Positions 17,777 to 26,434 of a stretch of 64,000 nucleotides of DNA are shown here, in pieces (positions within the stretch are counted from its first letter, which is position 1; every line of letters starts with the position of its first letter). Made by a program: the position numbers and the translations under genes. The stretch is from the NCBI RefSeq assembly GCF_018128905.1, contig NZ_CP063808.1, positions 2,976,001-3,040,000 on the forward strand, given 5' to 3'. The DNA comes from Streptomyces sp. A2-16. Lineage in GTDB: Bacteria; Actinomycetota; Actinomycetes; Streptomycetales; Streptomycetaceae. The notes under the pieces are model-generated. The model did no database searches. It was not told where the DNA came from and worked only from the letters and a program-made list of their open reading frames with translations.

Positions 17777-17836
17777 CTGGTCACCAGTGAAGCACCCACC
17801 ACTGACAACGCCCTCCGACCCCGAGGAGACCCGGAC

Positions 17837-18889
17837 ATGAGCCGCATGTTCCAGCCCGACCCCGAACTCACCCACCGCCTCAGCAGACGAGGGATGCTCG
17901 GCGTGGCGGCCGGCGCCACCGCGGCCGCACTGCTCGGCGCCGCAGCCTCCCCCGCGGGCGCTGCCACCGATTCCGCCACCGCGACGGGCACCGCAGGGCA
18001 CGGCCGTGGCCGCCCCGTCCTGCCCCCCGGCCGCCTCGGCATCCAGCTCTACAGCCTCCGCGACAAGGTCTCCACCCTCGGCTTCGCCCCCGTCTTCGCC
18101 GAGCTGGAGAAGTACGGCTACGACGAGGTCGAGTTCGCCGGCTACACCCAGGGCTCGGCAGGACCCATCACCCTTGCCCAGCTCAGGCGTCTGGCCCGCG
18201 ACCACGGACTGAACCCGATCGGCAGCCACGTCGGCTACTACTCCGACGACCCGGGCGCGTACACCTTCGCCCAGAACCTGACCAAGGTCCTCGACGACGC
18301 CCAGGCCCTCGGCCTCAAGCACATCGGCACCGCCTCAGGACCGTTCCGCTACGGCTCGACCGTCGACGCGTGGAAGCGTGCCGCCGAGGAGTTCAACACC
18401 TACGGAGCCGCGGCCAAGGCGCGCGGCATGAAGTTCTACCAGCACAACCACTCGGAGGAGTTCTCCTTCGCCACCGACAACCCCAAGGTCCGCCTCTACG
18501 ACGTGCTGCTCAGGGAGACCGACCCCGACCTGGTGTTCCTGGAGATGGACATCTTCTGGGCGTACTCGGGTCAGTTCCGCTTCTCCAAGCGGCCCGACGG
18601 CACCCCCGCCCCCTTCGAACCCCTGAACTACGTCCTCAAGCAGCCGCACCGCTACCCGCTCTTCCACGTCAAGGACGGCGTCAGGGACCCGGCCGACACC
18701 TACGGCTACCGCATGACCGACGTCGGCGACGGCGACATCGACTACCAGAAGTTCATCTCCGCCGTGACCCGGCTGCGGGGCGAACGCCTCGCCCACCACT
18801 GGCAGGCCGAGCACGACCAGCCCGCCGAGTCCTTCACGTTCGCCCGCCGCTCCAGCGCCTACCTGCACTCGCTGCGGGAGAAGTGCTGA
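17837..18889 (+). CDS. TAT-exported sugar phosphate isomerase/epimerase-like TIM barrel
   Basis: A 350-residue protein with a clear twin-arginine signal (SRRGMLGVAAGATAAALLGAA, residues about 16-40) and an AGA-type cleavage site. The mature part is an AP-endonuclease-2/xylose-isomerase-like barrel: IQLYSLRDKVSTLGFAPVF, YGYDEVEFAGYT, FYQHNHSEEF, FLEMDIFWAYSG, PLFHVKDGV and HWQAEHDQ, which together give the usual Glu/Asp/His metal set. Export of such an enzyme implies an extracytoplasmic keto-sugar or glycoside substrate. It may belong to the ebo-like operon or to the sugar pathway upstream. A terminator hairpin follows. Confidence 0.88.
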   Translation: MSRMFQPDPELTHRLSRRGMLGVAAGATAAALLGAAASPAGAATDSATATGTAGHGRGRPVLPPGRLGIQLYSLRDKVSTLGFAPVFAELEKYGYDEVEFAGYTQGSAGPITLAQLRRLARDHGLNPIGSHVGYYSDDPGAYTFAQNLTKVLDDAQALGLKHIGTASGPFRYGSTVDAWKRAAEEFNTYGAAAKARGMKFYQHNHSEEFSFATDNPKVRLYDVLLRETDPDLVFLEMDIFWAYSGQFRFSKRPDGTPAPFEPLNYVLKQPHRYPLFHVKDGVRDPADTYGYRMTDVGDGDIDYQKFISAVTRLRGERLAHHWQAEHDQPAESFTFARRSSAYLHSLREKC

Positions 18890-18905
18890 CCGAGCACGAC
18901 TGGGA

Positions 18906-18952
18906 CGGGACCCCGAGGGCGCAGGGGGCGCTCCCCGCCGGTCGGGGTCCCG
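18906..18952. terminator. Bidirectional terminator hairpin
   Basis: An 11-bp perfect stem (CGGGACCCCGA / TCGGGGTCCCG) with a 25-nt G/C-rich loop that can pair further. It sits between the convergent exported TIM-barrel gene and the fdhD remnant. Confidence 0.65.
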
Positions 18953-18976
18953 CCGTCGTGTAGGCGGTGAGGCCGC

Positions 18977-19264
18977 TCAGCCCTGGGCCGCGGTGGCGGT
19001 CTCCAGGGCGAGTCGGTGTTCTCCCGCGTACACGTTCATGTTGTGGCCGCGCAGGAAGCCGACCAGGGTGAGGCCGGTTTCGGTGAACAGGGCGGCGGCG
19101 TGCAGGCCCCCGGTCCGGTCGAAGACCCGTCGGGCCGCGCGGAGCCGGTCGGGGAGGCTCGCGAGGAGTTCGGGTCCGACACGGACCGGGGGAGTGTCGG
19201 AGACGGGCCAATGGGCCCCGTCGCGGATGCGGATCACCTTGCGTCGTTCCGTGACTGGTCCCAT
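18977..19264 (-). pseudogene. fdhD: fdhD remnant with two in-frame internal deletions
   Basis: A 95-codon ORF made of three recognisable pieces of FdhD, the sulfurtransferase needed to activate molybdenum formate dehydrogenases. These are the N-terminus ([16 protein letters not shown]), a middle piece ([20 protein letters not shown] through [11 protein letters not shown]), and the C-terminus ([21 protein letters not shown]). Full-length FdhD is about 280 residues. Roughly 110 residues, including the catalytic CGLCG cysteine loop, are missing at one junction, and roughly 65, including the conserved region with the VREDVGRHNA motif, at the other. The reading frame survives both deletions. It is the last gene of a minus-strand group behind panE and an equally reduced formate dehydrogenase gene. 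It cannot be catalytic. Confidence 0.8.
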
Positions 19265-19272
19265 GTCAGGCC

Positions 19273-20055
19273 TCAGCTCCGCATCGCCACGACGGGCGTC
19301 TTCTCGATCCGGATCGCGGCGGCCTCGAACTCCACGCTCCCCGCGATCGGACAACTGGCCCTGGCAGCAACCCGGTCGGCATCCGAGCCGTCCGGCGGGC
19401 GGCCGGTCATGAACGCCAGACCGGGCCGCAGTGCCGGATCCACCCACACCGGCGCCACCGTCGCACCCCGACGGGTGGCCACCCGCACCTCCTCGCCGAC
19501 CACCACGCCGTAGCGCTCGGCGTCCTCCGGACTCAGCTCGACACACTCGGCCCGCCGCAGCGATGACGCCGAACCACCCCTCTGGAGACGGGTGTTGTAC
19601 GAGTCGACCCGGCGCCCCTTGGTGAGCCGGACCGGATACTCCTCGTCCGTCAGGTCGACAGGAGGGTCGTGCCGGACCAGGTGAAAGGGCGTGCGCCGTG
19701 CCCGATCGCCGTGATCGAGGCCGGTGAGCAGCGACAGGTCGATCAGCGCGCGGACCGCGTCGTCATCGAGCCCGTCGGCAGCCGGGATCGGCTCGCCGCG
19801 TGCGCAGGCGCGCGCCAACTCCCGTACGACAGCGGCCGGTACGCCCGTCACCTTCACCGCCAGTGACACCGTCCACGGCTCGACGAGCCGTCCGTACTCC
19901 TCGAAGCCGGAGGTCGCCCGCTCGATGAGCTCCCGGTCGGCCAGCCCTGTCCGGATGATCTCCCGGCCGATCGCATGGGCCATCGGGACCTCGGTCCCGG
20001 CGTTCGGCCGGATCCGAGGCCCCGACCCGATGGCACGAACGCCCAGTTCCGTCAT
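19273..20055 (-). pseudogene. Reduced molybdopterin oxidoreductase (formate dehydrogenase alpha-like), N-terminus and core missing
   Basis: A 260-codon ORF built from pieces of a 700-plus-residue formate dehydrogenase alpha subunit. Residues about 15-85 resemble the region after the 'P-R' strand of FdhF-like enzymes (IRPNAGTEVPMAHAIGREIIRTG; TGVPAAVVRELARACA). After a jump, residues about 125-255 are the C-terminal molybdopterin-dinucleotide-binding domain ([45 protein letters not shown]). The iron-sulfur motif and catalytic Cys/Sec region are absent. The ATG overlaps the panE stop, and the fdhD remnant starts 8 bp after it. It is either a decayed gene or a repurposed cofactor-binding fragment. 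Confidence 0.7.
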
Positions 20056-21023
20056 GCGGCGGACCGGAGCGCGAGGAGGTCGGAGAGGGCGTGCACGGTG
20101 CGGAGCGTGGGCACGTCCACGCCGGTGATCTCCGCCAGCTCGATGACGGCGGTCAGGAGGACGTCGAGCTCCAGGGGCTTGCCGCGCTCCAGGTCCTGGA
20201 GCGTGGAGGTGCGGTGGTCGCCGACGCGTTCGGCGCCGGCAAGACGGCGTTCGATGGAGACACCCACGGTGCAGCCGAGGGCCTCGGCGACCGCGAGCGT
20301 CTCGGCCATCATGGTCTCGATGACCCTGCGGGTGCCGCCGTGCAGGCACATCTGACGCATGGTGGCCCGGGCCAGCGCGCTGATGGGATTGAAGGAGATG
20401 TTGCCCAGCAGCTTCAGCCAGATGTCGTCCCGCAGGTTCGGTTCGACCGGGCACTTGAGCCCGCCCGCCTGCATGGCCTCGCTGAACGCCTGACAGCGCG
20501 GTGAGAGGCTGCGGTCGGGCTCCCCGATGGAGAACCGGGTGCCTTCCAAGTGCCGTACGACACCGGGCCCTTCGAGCTCGGTCGCGGCGTAGACGACACA
20601 TCCGACGGCCCGGGAGGGAGCGAGCACCGCACTGACCGCGCCCCCCGGGTCCACGCTCTCGATGCGGTGGCCGTCGTGCGGGCCGCCGTGCCGGTGGAAG
20701 TACCACCAGGGGATACCGTTCTGGGCCGCGATGACCGCCGTCGTGTCGGTGAGAAGGGGCTCGATGAGCGGCCCGCACGCCGCGTACGAGTTGGCCTTCA
20801 GACCGAGGAAGACGTAGTCGACCGGGCCGATCTCGGCCGGGTCGTCGGTGGCGTGGGCGCGGGCCGTGAAGTCGCCGCGCGGGCTGAGGACCTGGACGCC
20901 GTGCTCCCGCATGGCCGCCAGGTGCGGACCGCGGGCGATGAGATGGACGTCGGCGCCGGCGCGGTGGAGTGCCGCGCCGACGTAAGCACCGATGGCTCCG
21001 GCGCCGAGGACTGCGACTTTCAT
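20052..21023 (-). CDS. Ketopantoate-reductase-family oxidoreductase; candidate oxalyl-CoA reductase
   Basis: A 323-residue ApbA/PanE-family enzyme. It has an N-terminal NADP Rossmann motif (VLGAGAIGAYVG, residues 5-16), a conserved lysine in FLGLKANSY, AAQNGIPWWYF (the PanE N-G-I/V loop), and the C-terminal helical domain with the Lys-containing DDIWLKLLGNISFNP and the Ser/Glu end TSTLQDLERGKPLELD. In Methylobacterium extorquens a PanE-annotated protein (PanE2) is the oxalyl-CoA reductase used for oxalate assimilation. Being embedded in an oxalate island makes that role more likely here than pantothenate synthesis. It is divergent from a GntR regulator, with about 240 bp between. Confidence 0.85.
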   Translation of the reverse strand: MKVAVLGAGAIGAYVGAALHRAGADVHLIARGPHLAAMREHGVQVLSPRGDFTARAHATDDPAEIGPVDYVFLGLKANSYAACGPLIEPLLTDTTAVIAAQNGIPWWYFHRHGGPHDGHRIESVDPGGAVSAVLAPSRAVGCVVYAATELEGPGVVRHLEGTRFSIGEPDRSLSPRCQAFSEAMQAGGLKCPVEPNLRDDIWLKLLGNISFNPISALARATMRQMCLHGGTRRVIETMMAETLAVAEALGCTVGVSIERRLAGAERVGDHRTSTLQDLERGKPLELDVLLTAVIELAEITGVDVPTLRTVHALSDLLALRSAA

Positions 21024-21086
21024 GGGTGGAAGCTCCGTTCGGTGAGGGTGACCGAGGAACTGCCGACTTTGTCGACTGGATATTGT

Positions 21087-21198
21087 CTACAGGATGGAGA
21101 GTCCGCTCAGCAAGAGTTATGACGACACCCAGGCCGTGAGCTGCTGCTACGCCCCCGCACGGCCCGCGCCGACGGTGGTTGTGCGCCGTAGACTGTAG
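21087..21198. promoter_or_regulatory. Two degenerate half-sites in the panE/GntR divergent promoter
   Basis: CTACAG (21087-21092) and CTGTAG (21193-21198) are one-base variants of the ATACAG/CTGTAT half-sites found throughout the oxalate island. They lie between the panE-like gene and the divergent GntR/FCD gene. They are spaced far apart (100 bp), so this is a weak candidate for autoregulation by the adjacent regulator. A short dyad (CCAA-N7-TTGG) also lies at about 21206-21220. Confidence 0.3.
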
Positions 21199-21260
21199 GC
21201 GAAAACCAATTCATACTTGGCTCTCAGCTGCAGCGACGACGCTGTGCAGGAGGGACCGTG

Positions 21261-21938
21261 ATGCTGCCGACGACAGGACTGCCGTACGGGACGGTGCCCA
21301 GGCTCGAGCGCCCCGGTCCACTGCGCGACCGCGTGTACGGCGCGCTGCTGGAACTCATCACCACTCGCGCTCTGCAGCCGGGTCAGCATCTCGTGGAGAG
21401 CGAGCTGGCCGGTCATCTGGGGGTGTCCCGGCAGCCGGTGCGGGAGGCGTTGCAGCGGTTGAACACCGAGGGGTGGGTGGATCTGCGGCCGGCCCAGGGT
21501 GCGTTCGTGCATGAGCCGACGGACGAGGAGGCGGATCAACTCCTCACTGTGCGTACGTTGTTGGAGGCGGAGGCGGCCCGGCTCGCCGCCGCGAACGCGG
21601 GCAGCGCGGGCATCGCCGTACTGGAGGAGCTCTGCGCGCAGGGCGAGAGTGCGGTCGCCGCGGACGACGTGGACGCCGCCGTCGCCCTGAACGCCCGGCT
21701 GCACGCCAAGGTCATGGAACTGGCGGGCAACGCGGTCCTCGCCGAACTGGCGGCCCAGGTGGACCGCCGGGTGCGCTGGTACTACACGCCGATCGCCCGG
21801 CAGCGCGGCCGGCAGTCCTGGATCGAGCACCGTGAGCTGATCGCCGCGATCGCCGCCCGGGACGAACAGCGCGCCACCGCGGTCATGCGCCAACACACCG
21901 AACAGACGCGGAAGATGTACCACGACCGCGAGAAGTAG
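21261..21938 (+). CDS. GntR/FCD-family transcriptional regulator
   Basis: A 225-residue regulator. Residues about 12-80 are the GntR winged helix (GPLRDRVYGALLELITTRALQPGQHLVESELAGHLGVSRQPVREAL). Residues about 90-215 form the FCD all-helical ligand domain, with metal-ligand candidates in AADDVDAAVALNARLHAKV, VLAELAAQV and EHRELIAAI. ATG 21261 is preferred over GTG 21258 because GGAGGG is then 6 bp upstream. It is divergent from panE and convergent with an OFA transporter. It is closely similar to the two other complete FCD proteins in the island (same RQPVREALQRL...GWVDLRPAQGAFVH block), so they probably recognise related operators. Effector unknown; oxalate, formate or glyoxylate is a reasonable guess. 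Confidence 0.92.
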   Translation: MLPTTGLPYGTVPRLERPGPLRDRVYGALLELITTRALQPGQHLVESELAGHLGVSRQPVREALQRLNTEGWVDLRPAQGAFVHEPTDEEADQLLTVRTLLEAEAARLAAANAGSAGIAVLEELCAQGESAVAADDVDAAVALNARLHAKVMELAGNAVLAELAAQVDRRVRWYYTPIARQRGRQSWIEHRELIAAIAARDEQRATAVMRQHTEQTRKMYHDREK

Positions 21939-22013
21939 CCACCGGACCACTTCGAGACCGACGGGCCCAGGACGTCGTAGGGTCGCCGGGTCGCCCGCGG
22001 GCATCGAGCGATC

Positions 22014-22065
22014 GGATCAGGCGGCCCTTTCCCGGCCAGGGCCGGGGCGGAGGGCCGCCTGATCC
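22014..22065. terminator. Perfect 15-bp stem terminator between convergent genes
   Basis: GGATCAGGCGGCCCT (22014-22028) pairs perfectly with its reverse complement at 22051-22065 around a 22-nt loop. It lies between the stops of the GntR gene and the OFA transporter and can serve both directions. Confidence 0.75.
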
Positions 22066-22081
22066 GTGCGTGTTCCCCCGT

Positions 22082-23497
22082 TCAGGCCGCGGCTTGCGGC
22101 TGCGGTGCCGGCGCCCCGCTCCGGGGCCGTCCCGGCTGCCGCAGCAGCAGGGCGATCGCCGCCGCGAGCATCGAGGTGGCGCCGGCCAGGGCGTACGCCC
22201 CGTCGTAGCCCCACGCCGCGACGACCATGGAGCCGAGGCCGCCGCCGAACAGGCCGCTGATCAGCTTGCCGCTGTACACCAGCCCGTAGTTGGAGGCGTT
22301 GTAGTTCTCCCCGAAGTAGTCCGGGGTGAGCGCCGCGAACAGCGGATAGAAGGCGCCGCCGCCGAACCCGGACAGGAACGCGAAGACCAGGAACAGCGAC
22401 TCGCTCTTGATGTCGCCCGCCCAGATCACCCCGAACTGGGCCAGACCCAGGACGACGATGACGAACACCAGCGTGGACTTGCGGCCCCACTTGTCGGACA
22501 GCCAGCCCACCACACCGCGCCCGATGCCGTTGATGACCGCCATGACACCCATCGAGGAGGCCGCCACGAGCGGGCCGAAACCCACTTCCTTGGCGTAGTC
22601 GACCTGGAAGGAGATCCCGAAGATCGACACTCCCGCGGTCATCACGAGGGCGACCCACATGAGGGGAAGCATGCCGGTCCTGACGGCCTCCTTCGGCGTG
22701 AACTGCCGTACCGCCGGAGGGTTCTTGGCCAGAGCGCCGGCCCCCTTCTCGCTGCCGCCGTGGGTGAGCGGGTCGATGTCGGCGGGCCACCAGTTCTTCG
22801 GCGGGTCCTTGAAGAAGAACGCGCACCCGACGACCACGATCAGGATGTAGCAGCCGATGAGGTCCAGGACACGGTGGTAGTTCGCCGTGTCGAAGCCGTA
22901 GTTGAAGATGAAGATGAAGGGCAGTGATCCGTACGCGAAGCCGCCGTTGACGAACCCGGTCTTCGCTCCCCGGCGTTCGGGGAACCATTTGCCGACCATG
23001 TTGATGCAGGTCGCGTAGACCAGTCCGGCGCCGATTCCCCCGATGACGCCGAATCCCAGGATCGCCAGCACGACGTTGCCCAGGTGCGACAGGGCGAGGA
23101 ACCCGACCAGGCACATGCCCGAGCCGATGTACATGGCCTGTCGGGCGGTCAGGATGCCCTTCTCCCGCAGCCAGCCCGCGGGGAAGGCGATGCCGGCCTG
23201 GAAGAAGACCCAGACGCTGAGGATCCAGAAGGTGTTGCTCTGCGTCCAGCCGTGGGCGTGGGACAGGGTGTCCTCGGCCGAGCCGTACGCGTACTCGAAG
23301 ACGCTGATGGCCATCATGGTGATCCAGGGCAGATACACCATGAGCTTGCGCGAGTGGCCGAGGATGTCCCGGTCGGTCTCGCCGATGCGGTAGACGCGGC
23401 CGCCCGCGTCGGTCACTTCTCGGTAGGGACGTGGTGCGGCGGTTGACTGTGCGCTCTTGTCGGTCTCGCTGCGTGCTGCGTACGGATCTGCCGTCAT
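22082..23497 (-). CDS. OFA-family MFS oxalate/formate antiporter-like transporter (1)
   Basis: A 471-residue twelve-helix MFS protein of the oxalate:formate antiporter (OFA) family. It begins with a hydrophilic 45-residue stretch (YREVTDAGGRVYRIGETDRDI), then LPWITMMAISVFEYAYGSAE. Family features are GLVYATCINMVGKWFPERRGAKTG (loop 4-5), FKDPPKNWWP in the central cytoplasmic loop, and GRGVVGWLSDKWGRKSTL (the MFS motif between helices 8 and 9). It is separated by one base from its tandem paralogue upstream, so the two are co-translated. It probably imports oxalate in exchange for formate or as a secondary symporter; direction cannot be read from sequence. Confidence 0.92.
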   Translation of the reverse strand: MTADPYAARSETDKSAQSTAAPRPYREVTDAGGRVYRIGETDRDILGHSRKLMVYLPWITMMAISVFEYAYGSAEDTLSHAHGWTQSNTFWILSVWVFFQAGIAFPAGWLREKGILTARQAMYIGSGMCLVGFLALSHLGNVVLAILGFGVIGGIGAGLVYATCINMVGKWFPERRGAKTGFVNGGFAYGSLPFIFIFNYGFDTANYHRVLDLIGCYILIVVVGCAFFFKDPPKNWWPADIDPLTHGGSEKGAGALAKNPPAVRQFTPKEAVRTGMLPLMWVALVMTAGVSIFGISFQVDYAKEVGFGPLVAASSMGVMAVINGIGRGVVGWLSDKWGRKSTLVFVIVVLGLAQFGVIWAGDIKSESLFLVFAFLSGFGGGAFYPLFAALTPDYFGENYNASNYGLVYSGKLISGLFGGGLGSMVVAAWGYDGAYALAGATSMLAAAIALLLRQPGRPRSGAPAPQPQAAA

Positions 23498-23498
23498 G

Positions 23499-24890
23499 TC
23501 AGGCCATTTCCTCGCCGAGCGGTTGCGGGTTGGGTACGGTCCGACGGCTGGTCTTGGGCCGGCCGGGCGCCTTGAGGAACAGCGCCAGCACCGCGGAGCT
23601 CAGGCCGATGCAGCCGGCCAGGACGAACGCGCCCTCGTAGTCCCAGGCGCCGACCACGATCGAGCCGACGCCGGAGCCCACGAGGCCCGAGATGAGCTTC
23701 GAGCTGTAGACCATGCCGTAGTTGGAGGCGTTGTTGTTCTCACCGAAGTAGTCGGCCGTCATCGCGGCGAACAGCGGGAAGATCGCGCCGCCGCCGAAGC
23801 CGGAGACCATGGAGCAGAAGAGGAAGAACGGCATGCTGCCCATCTGGCCCGAGACCAGCACACCGAACTGCGCGGTGCCCAGCACCAGACACACGATGAT
23901 CAGGGTGTTGCGGCGGCCGAACTTGTCGGAGATCCAGCCGATCACACCGCGCCCGGTGCCGTTGACGATCGCCTTCAGCGACATCGCGGTGGCCACGATC
24001 CCGCCCGCGAAGCCCATGTCCTTGCCGAAGGGCACCTGGAAGGCGATGCCGAAGATGTTGATGCCCGCCGTGCACAGCAGGCAGAACCACATCATCCACA
24101 GGACGGGCGTACGCGCCGCTTCCTTCGGGGTGTACTGCTTGACCGCCGGCGGGTTCTTCTCCAGCGCCCGCCGGATCTTCGGGTCGTCGGTCATCCTCAG
24201 CGGGTCGACGTGCGGCGGCCACCAGTTCTTCGGCGGGTCCTTGAAGAACCAGCCGGCGAACGCCACCACCGAGCAGCAGACGAGGCCCACCGTCACCAGG
24301 ACGCCCCGGTAGTTGCTCAGGTCCATGTACGAGGTGAACAGGAAGACGAAGGGCACCGAGCCGTAGGCGAAACCGCCGTTGACCATGCCGGTCTTGCCGC
24401 CCTTGCGCTCCGGATACCACTTGCCGACCATGTTCACGCAGGTCGCGTACACAAGACCGGCGCCGATACCGCTGCACACACCGAAGCCCAGATAGGCGAC
24501 GATCACGTTCGGTGCGAACGCGAGCGAGAGATAGCCGAGCACGGTGCCCAGCGCGCCGATCATCATCGCGTAGCGGGCTGGGAGCTTTCCGCTCTCCCGC
24601 AGCTGCCCGGCCGGGAAGGCCACGGCCGCCTGGAAGAACACCCACACACCCATCAGCCAGAAGATGTGCCCACTGCTCCACAGATGCGCCTCGTGCAGTG
24701 TGTCCTCGGCCGACGTGAACGCGTACTCCGAGGAACTGATGCCCAGCATGCCCATCCACGGGAAGAGCACCATGGTCCATCGTGGTCGTCCCATGATGTT
24801 CCGGTCGGTCTCGCCGATCCGGTACACGCGGCCGTTGCGGTCCGTCACCTCCCTGAAGGTGGCGGACGACGAGTAGTCGATGGTTGTCAT
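23499..24890 (-). CDS. OFA-family MFS oxalate/formate antiporter-like transporter (2)
   Basis: A 463-residue paralogue of the next gene, with the same organisation: hydrophilic N-terminus (FREVTDRNGRVYRIGETDRN), GLVYATCVNMVGKWYPERKGGKTG, FKDPPKNWWPPHVDP, and GRGVIGWISDKFGRRNTL. I use ATG 24890. A TTG at 24899 is also in frame and sits closer to an AAGGAG, so the start may be nine bases earlier. About 175 bp separate it from the upstream frc copy, enough for its own promoter, though co-transcription from frc is equally possible. Two transporters may differ in substrate (oxalate, formate) or direction. Confidence 0.92.
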   Translation of the reverse strand: MTTIDYSSSATFREVTDRNGRVYRIGETDRNIMGRPRWTMVLFPWMGMLGISSSEYAFTSAEDTLHEAHLWSSGHIFWLMGVWVFFQAAVAFPAGQLRESGKLPARYAMMIGALGTVLGYLSLAFAPNVIVAYLGFGVCSGIGAGLVYATCVNMVGKWYPERKGGKTGMVNGGFAYGSVPFVFLFTSYMDLSNYRGVLVTVGLVCCSVVAFAGWFFKDPPKNWWPPHVDPLRMTDDPKIRRALEKNPPAVKQYTPKEAARTPVLWMMWFCLLCTAGINIFGIAFQVPFGKDMGFAGGIVATAMSLKAIVNGTGRGVIGWISDKFGRRNTLIIVCLVLGTAQFGVLVSGQMGSMPFFLFCSMVSGFGGGAIFPLFAAMTADYFGENNNASNYGMVYSSKLISGLVGSGVGSIVVGAWDYEGAFVLAGCIGLSSAVLALFLKAPGRPKTSRRTVPNPQPLGEEMA

Positions 24891-25064
24891 AGTCTTCAAG
24901 CACTCCTTGCGTCGAAAGATCTGGCCAGCGCCCCCTGTCCAAATTCCTTTCGTGCGCGCACGGATCTCCGGGGCCGGCCGACGCGCACCGTCGCCGGACC
25001 CCGTGCTCGTTCACGTCATGGACCACCGCCCAACGGCCGCGGGACATGGCTCCGGTGCACCACG

Positions 25065-26294
25065 TCAGATCACCCCGCCCGCTTCGAGCAGCCGCAACTC
25101 CTCGTCGCCGAGACCCAGTTCGCCGATGTAGATCTCGTGGTTGTGCTGGCCGAGGAGGGGTGGGGTGGTGATGGTGGTGGGGGAGTCGGAGAGTTTGAGG
25201 GGGTTGCCGACGGTGGTGAAGGTGCCGCGGTGGGGGTGGTCGACCTCGACGATCATGTCGTTGTCGGCGAGTGCGGGGTCCTCGATGATCTCCCTGGTCG
25301 ACAGGATCGGCCCGCAGGGAATGTTCGCGCGGTTGAGGTGGTGCAGGACCTGCCGTTTGGGCAGGGTGGCGGTCCATTCCTCGATCAGCTGGAACATCTT
25401 CGCCAGTTTCGGCAGCCGTGCCTGGGGGGTGGACCACTCGGGGTCGTCGGCGAGTTCGGGCCGGCCGATGAGAGCGGCGAGCGGCTGCCAGCCCTGGGGC
25501 TGGACGATGACGTAGACGTAGTCGTTGGGTCCGCCGGGTGCGCAGCGCACGGCCCAGCCGGGCTGGCCGCCGCCGGAGGCGTTGCCGGAGCGGGGCACCT
25601 CGTCGCCGAAGTCCTCGTTGGGGTATTCCGCCAGCGGCCCGTGGGCCAGGCGCTGCTGGTCACGGAGCTTGACCCGGCACAGGTTGAGCACCGCGTGCTG
25701 CATGGCCACGTCCACGCGCTGGCCGCGTCCGGTCCTCTCGCGCTGCAGGAGCGCGGCCAGCACGGCGGCCACCGCGTGGATACCGGTGCCGGAGTCACCG
25801 ATCTGCGCCCCGGTCGCCAGCGGCGGCCCGTCCTCGAACCCGGTGGTGGCCATCGAGCCGCCCATCGCCTGCGCCACCACCTCGTACGCCTTGAAATCCA
25901 TGTACGGGCCCGGGCCGAAGCCCTTGATCGACGCATACACGATCCGCGGGTTGATCTCCCGGATCCGCTCCCAGGGGAAACCCATCCGCTCCACCGCGCC
26001 CGGCGCGAAGTTCTCCACCAGCACATCCGCACCCCGGATCAGCGCGGTCAGGATCTCCCGCCCCCGCTCCGTCTTCACATTCAGCGTGATGCTGCGCTTG
26101 TTGCAGTTGAGCATCGTGAAATACAGCGAGTCCGCCTCCGGCACATCCCGCAACTGACCCCGCGTGACATCCCCGCCCGGCGCCTCCACCTTCACCACAT
26201 CCGCCCCCAGCCACGCCAGCAACTGCGTCGCCGACGGACCCGACTGCACATGCGTCATGTCCAGCACCCGCACACCATCAAGCGCCAACGTCAT
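25065..26294 (-). CDS. frc: Formyl-CoA:oxalate CoA-transferase (copy A)
   Basis: A 409-residue class III CoA-transferase (CaiB/BaiF family) that moves CoA from formyl-CoA to oxalate, making oxalyl-CoA. Family features are RVLDMTHVQSGPSATQLLAWLGADVVKVEAPGGD at the N-terminus, LNCNKRSITLNVKTERG, NFAPGAVERMGF, and the active-site Asp region near residue 169 (GAQIGDSGTGIHA follows it closely). From its ATG through base 25117 it is identical to copy B at 30211, on the opposite strand; only the last 17 codons differ. It is divergent from sucC, with an operator-like palindrome in between, and it leads the two OFA transporter genes. Confidence 0.93.
   Translation of the reverse strand: MTLALDGVRVLDMTHVQSGPSATQLLAWLGADVVKVEAPGGDVTRGQLRDVPEADSLYFTMLNCNKRSITLNVKTERGREILTALIRGADVLVENFAPGAVERMGFPWERIREINPRIVYASIKGFGPGPYMDFKAYEVVAQAMGGSMATTGFEDGPPLATGAQIGDSGTGIHAVAAVLAALLQRERTGRGQRVDVAMQHAVLNLCRVKLRDQQRLAHGPLAEYPNEDFGDEVPRSGNASGGGQPGWAVRCAPGGPNDYVYVIVQPQGWQPLAALIGRPELADDPEWSTPQARLPKLAKMFQLIEEWTATLPKRQVLHHLNRANIPCGPILSTREIIEDPALADNDMIVEVDHPHRGTFTTVGNPLKLSDSPTTITTPPLLGQHNHEIYIGELGLGDEELRLLEAGGVI
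25117..26294 (-). repeat. Inverted repeat, copy A (1,178 bp; partner 30211-31388)
   Basis: Every segment I compared by eye is identical between the reverse complement of this block and 30211-31388, and translations of the opposite strand in other frames are identical over hundreds of residues, so silent differences are also absent. The identity begins exactly at the ATG; the upstream sequences are unrelated. It ends within the codons for IGEL near the C-terminus. Equal lengths imply no indels. Confidence 0.9.
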
Positions 26295-26326
26295 GGATCA
26301 CCTCACGGCCAGGTTTGGCACATTGC

Positions 26327-26348
26327 ATACAGTCGACGAATACTGTAT
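26327..26348. promoter_or_regulatory. ATACAG-N10-CTGTAT operator-like palindrome, frc(A)/sucC divergent promoter
   Basis: ATACAG (26327-26332) and CTGTAT (26343-26348) form an inverted repeat centred about 40 bp upstream of frc copy A and 90 bp upstream of sucC. It matches the sites upstream of the GntR, fds and LysR genes, so one FCD regulator probably binds all of them. Confidence 0.55.
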
Positions 26349-26434
26349 GAAGATTGTTATCCCGCATCCGATGGGTGATGTCCAGGGGGCGTGCAGCACT
26401 TTTGAGTCGTGCACTTTGAGACGGGAGCCCAAGC

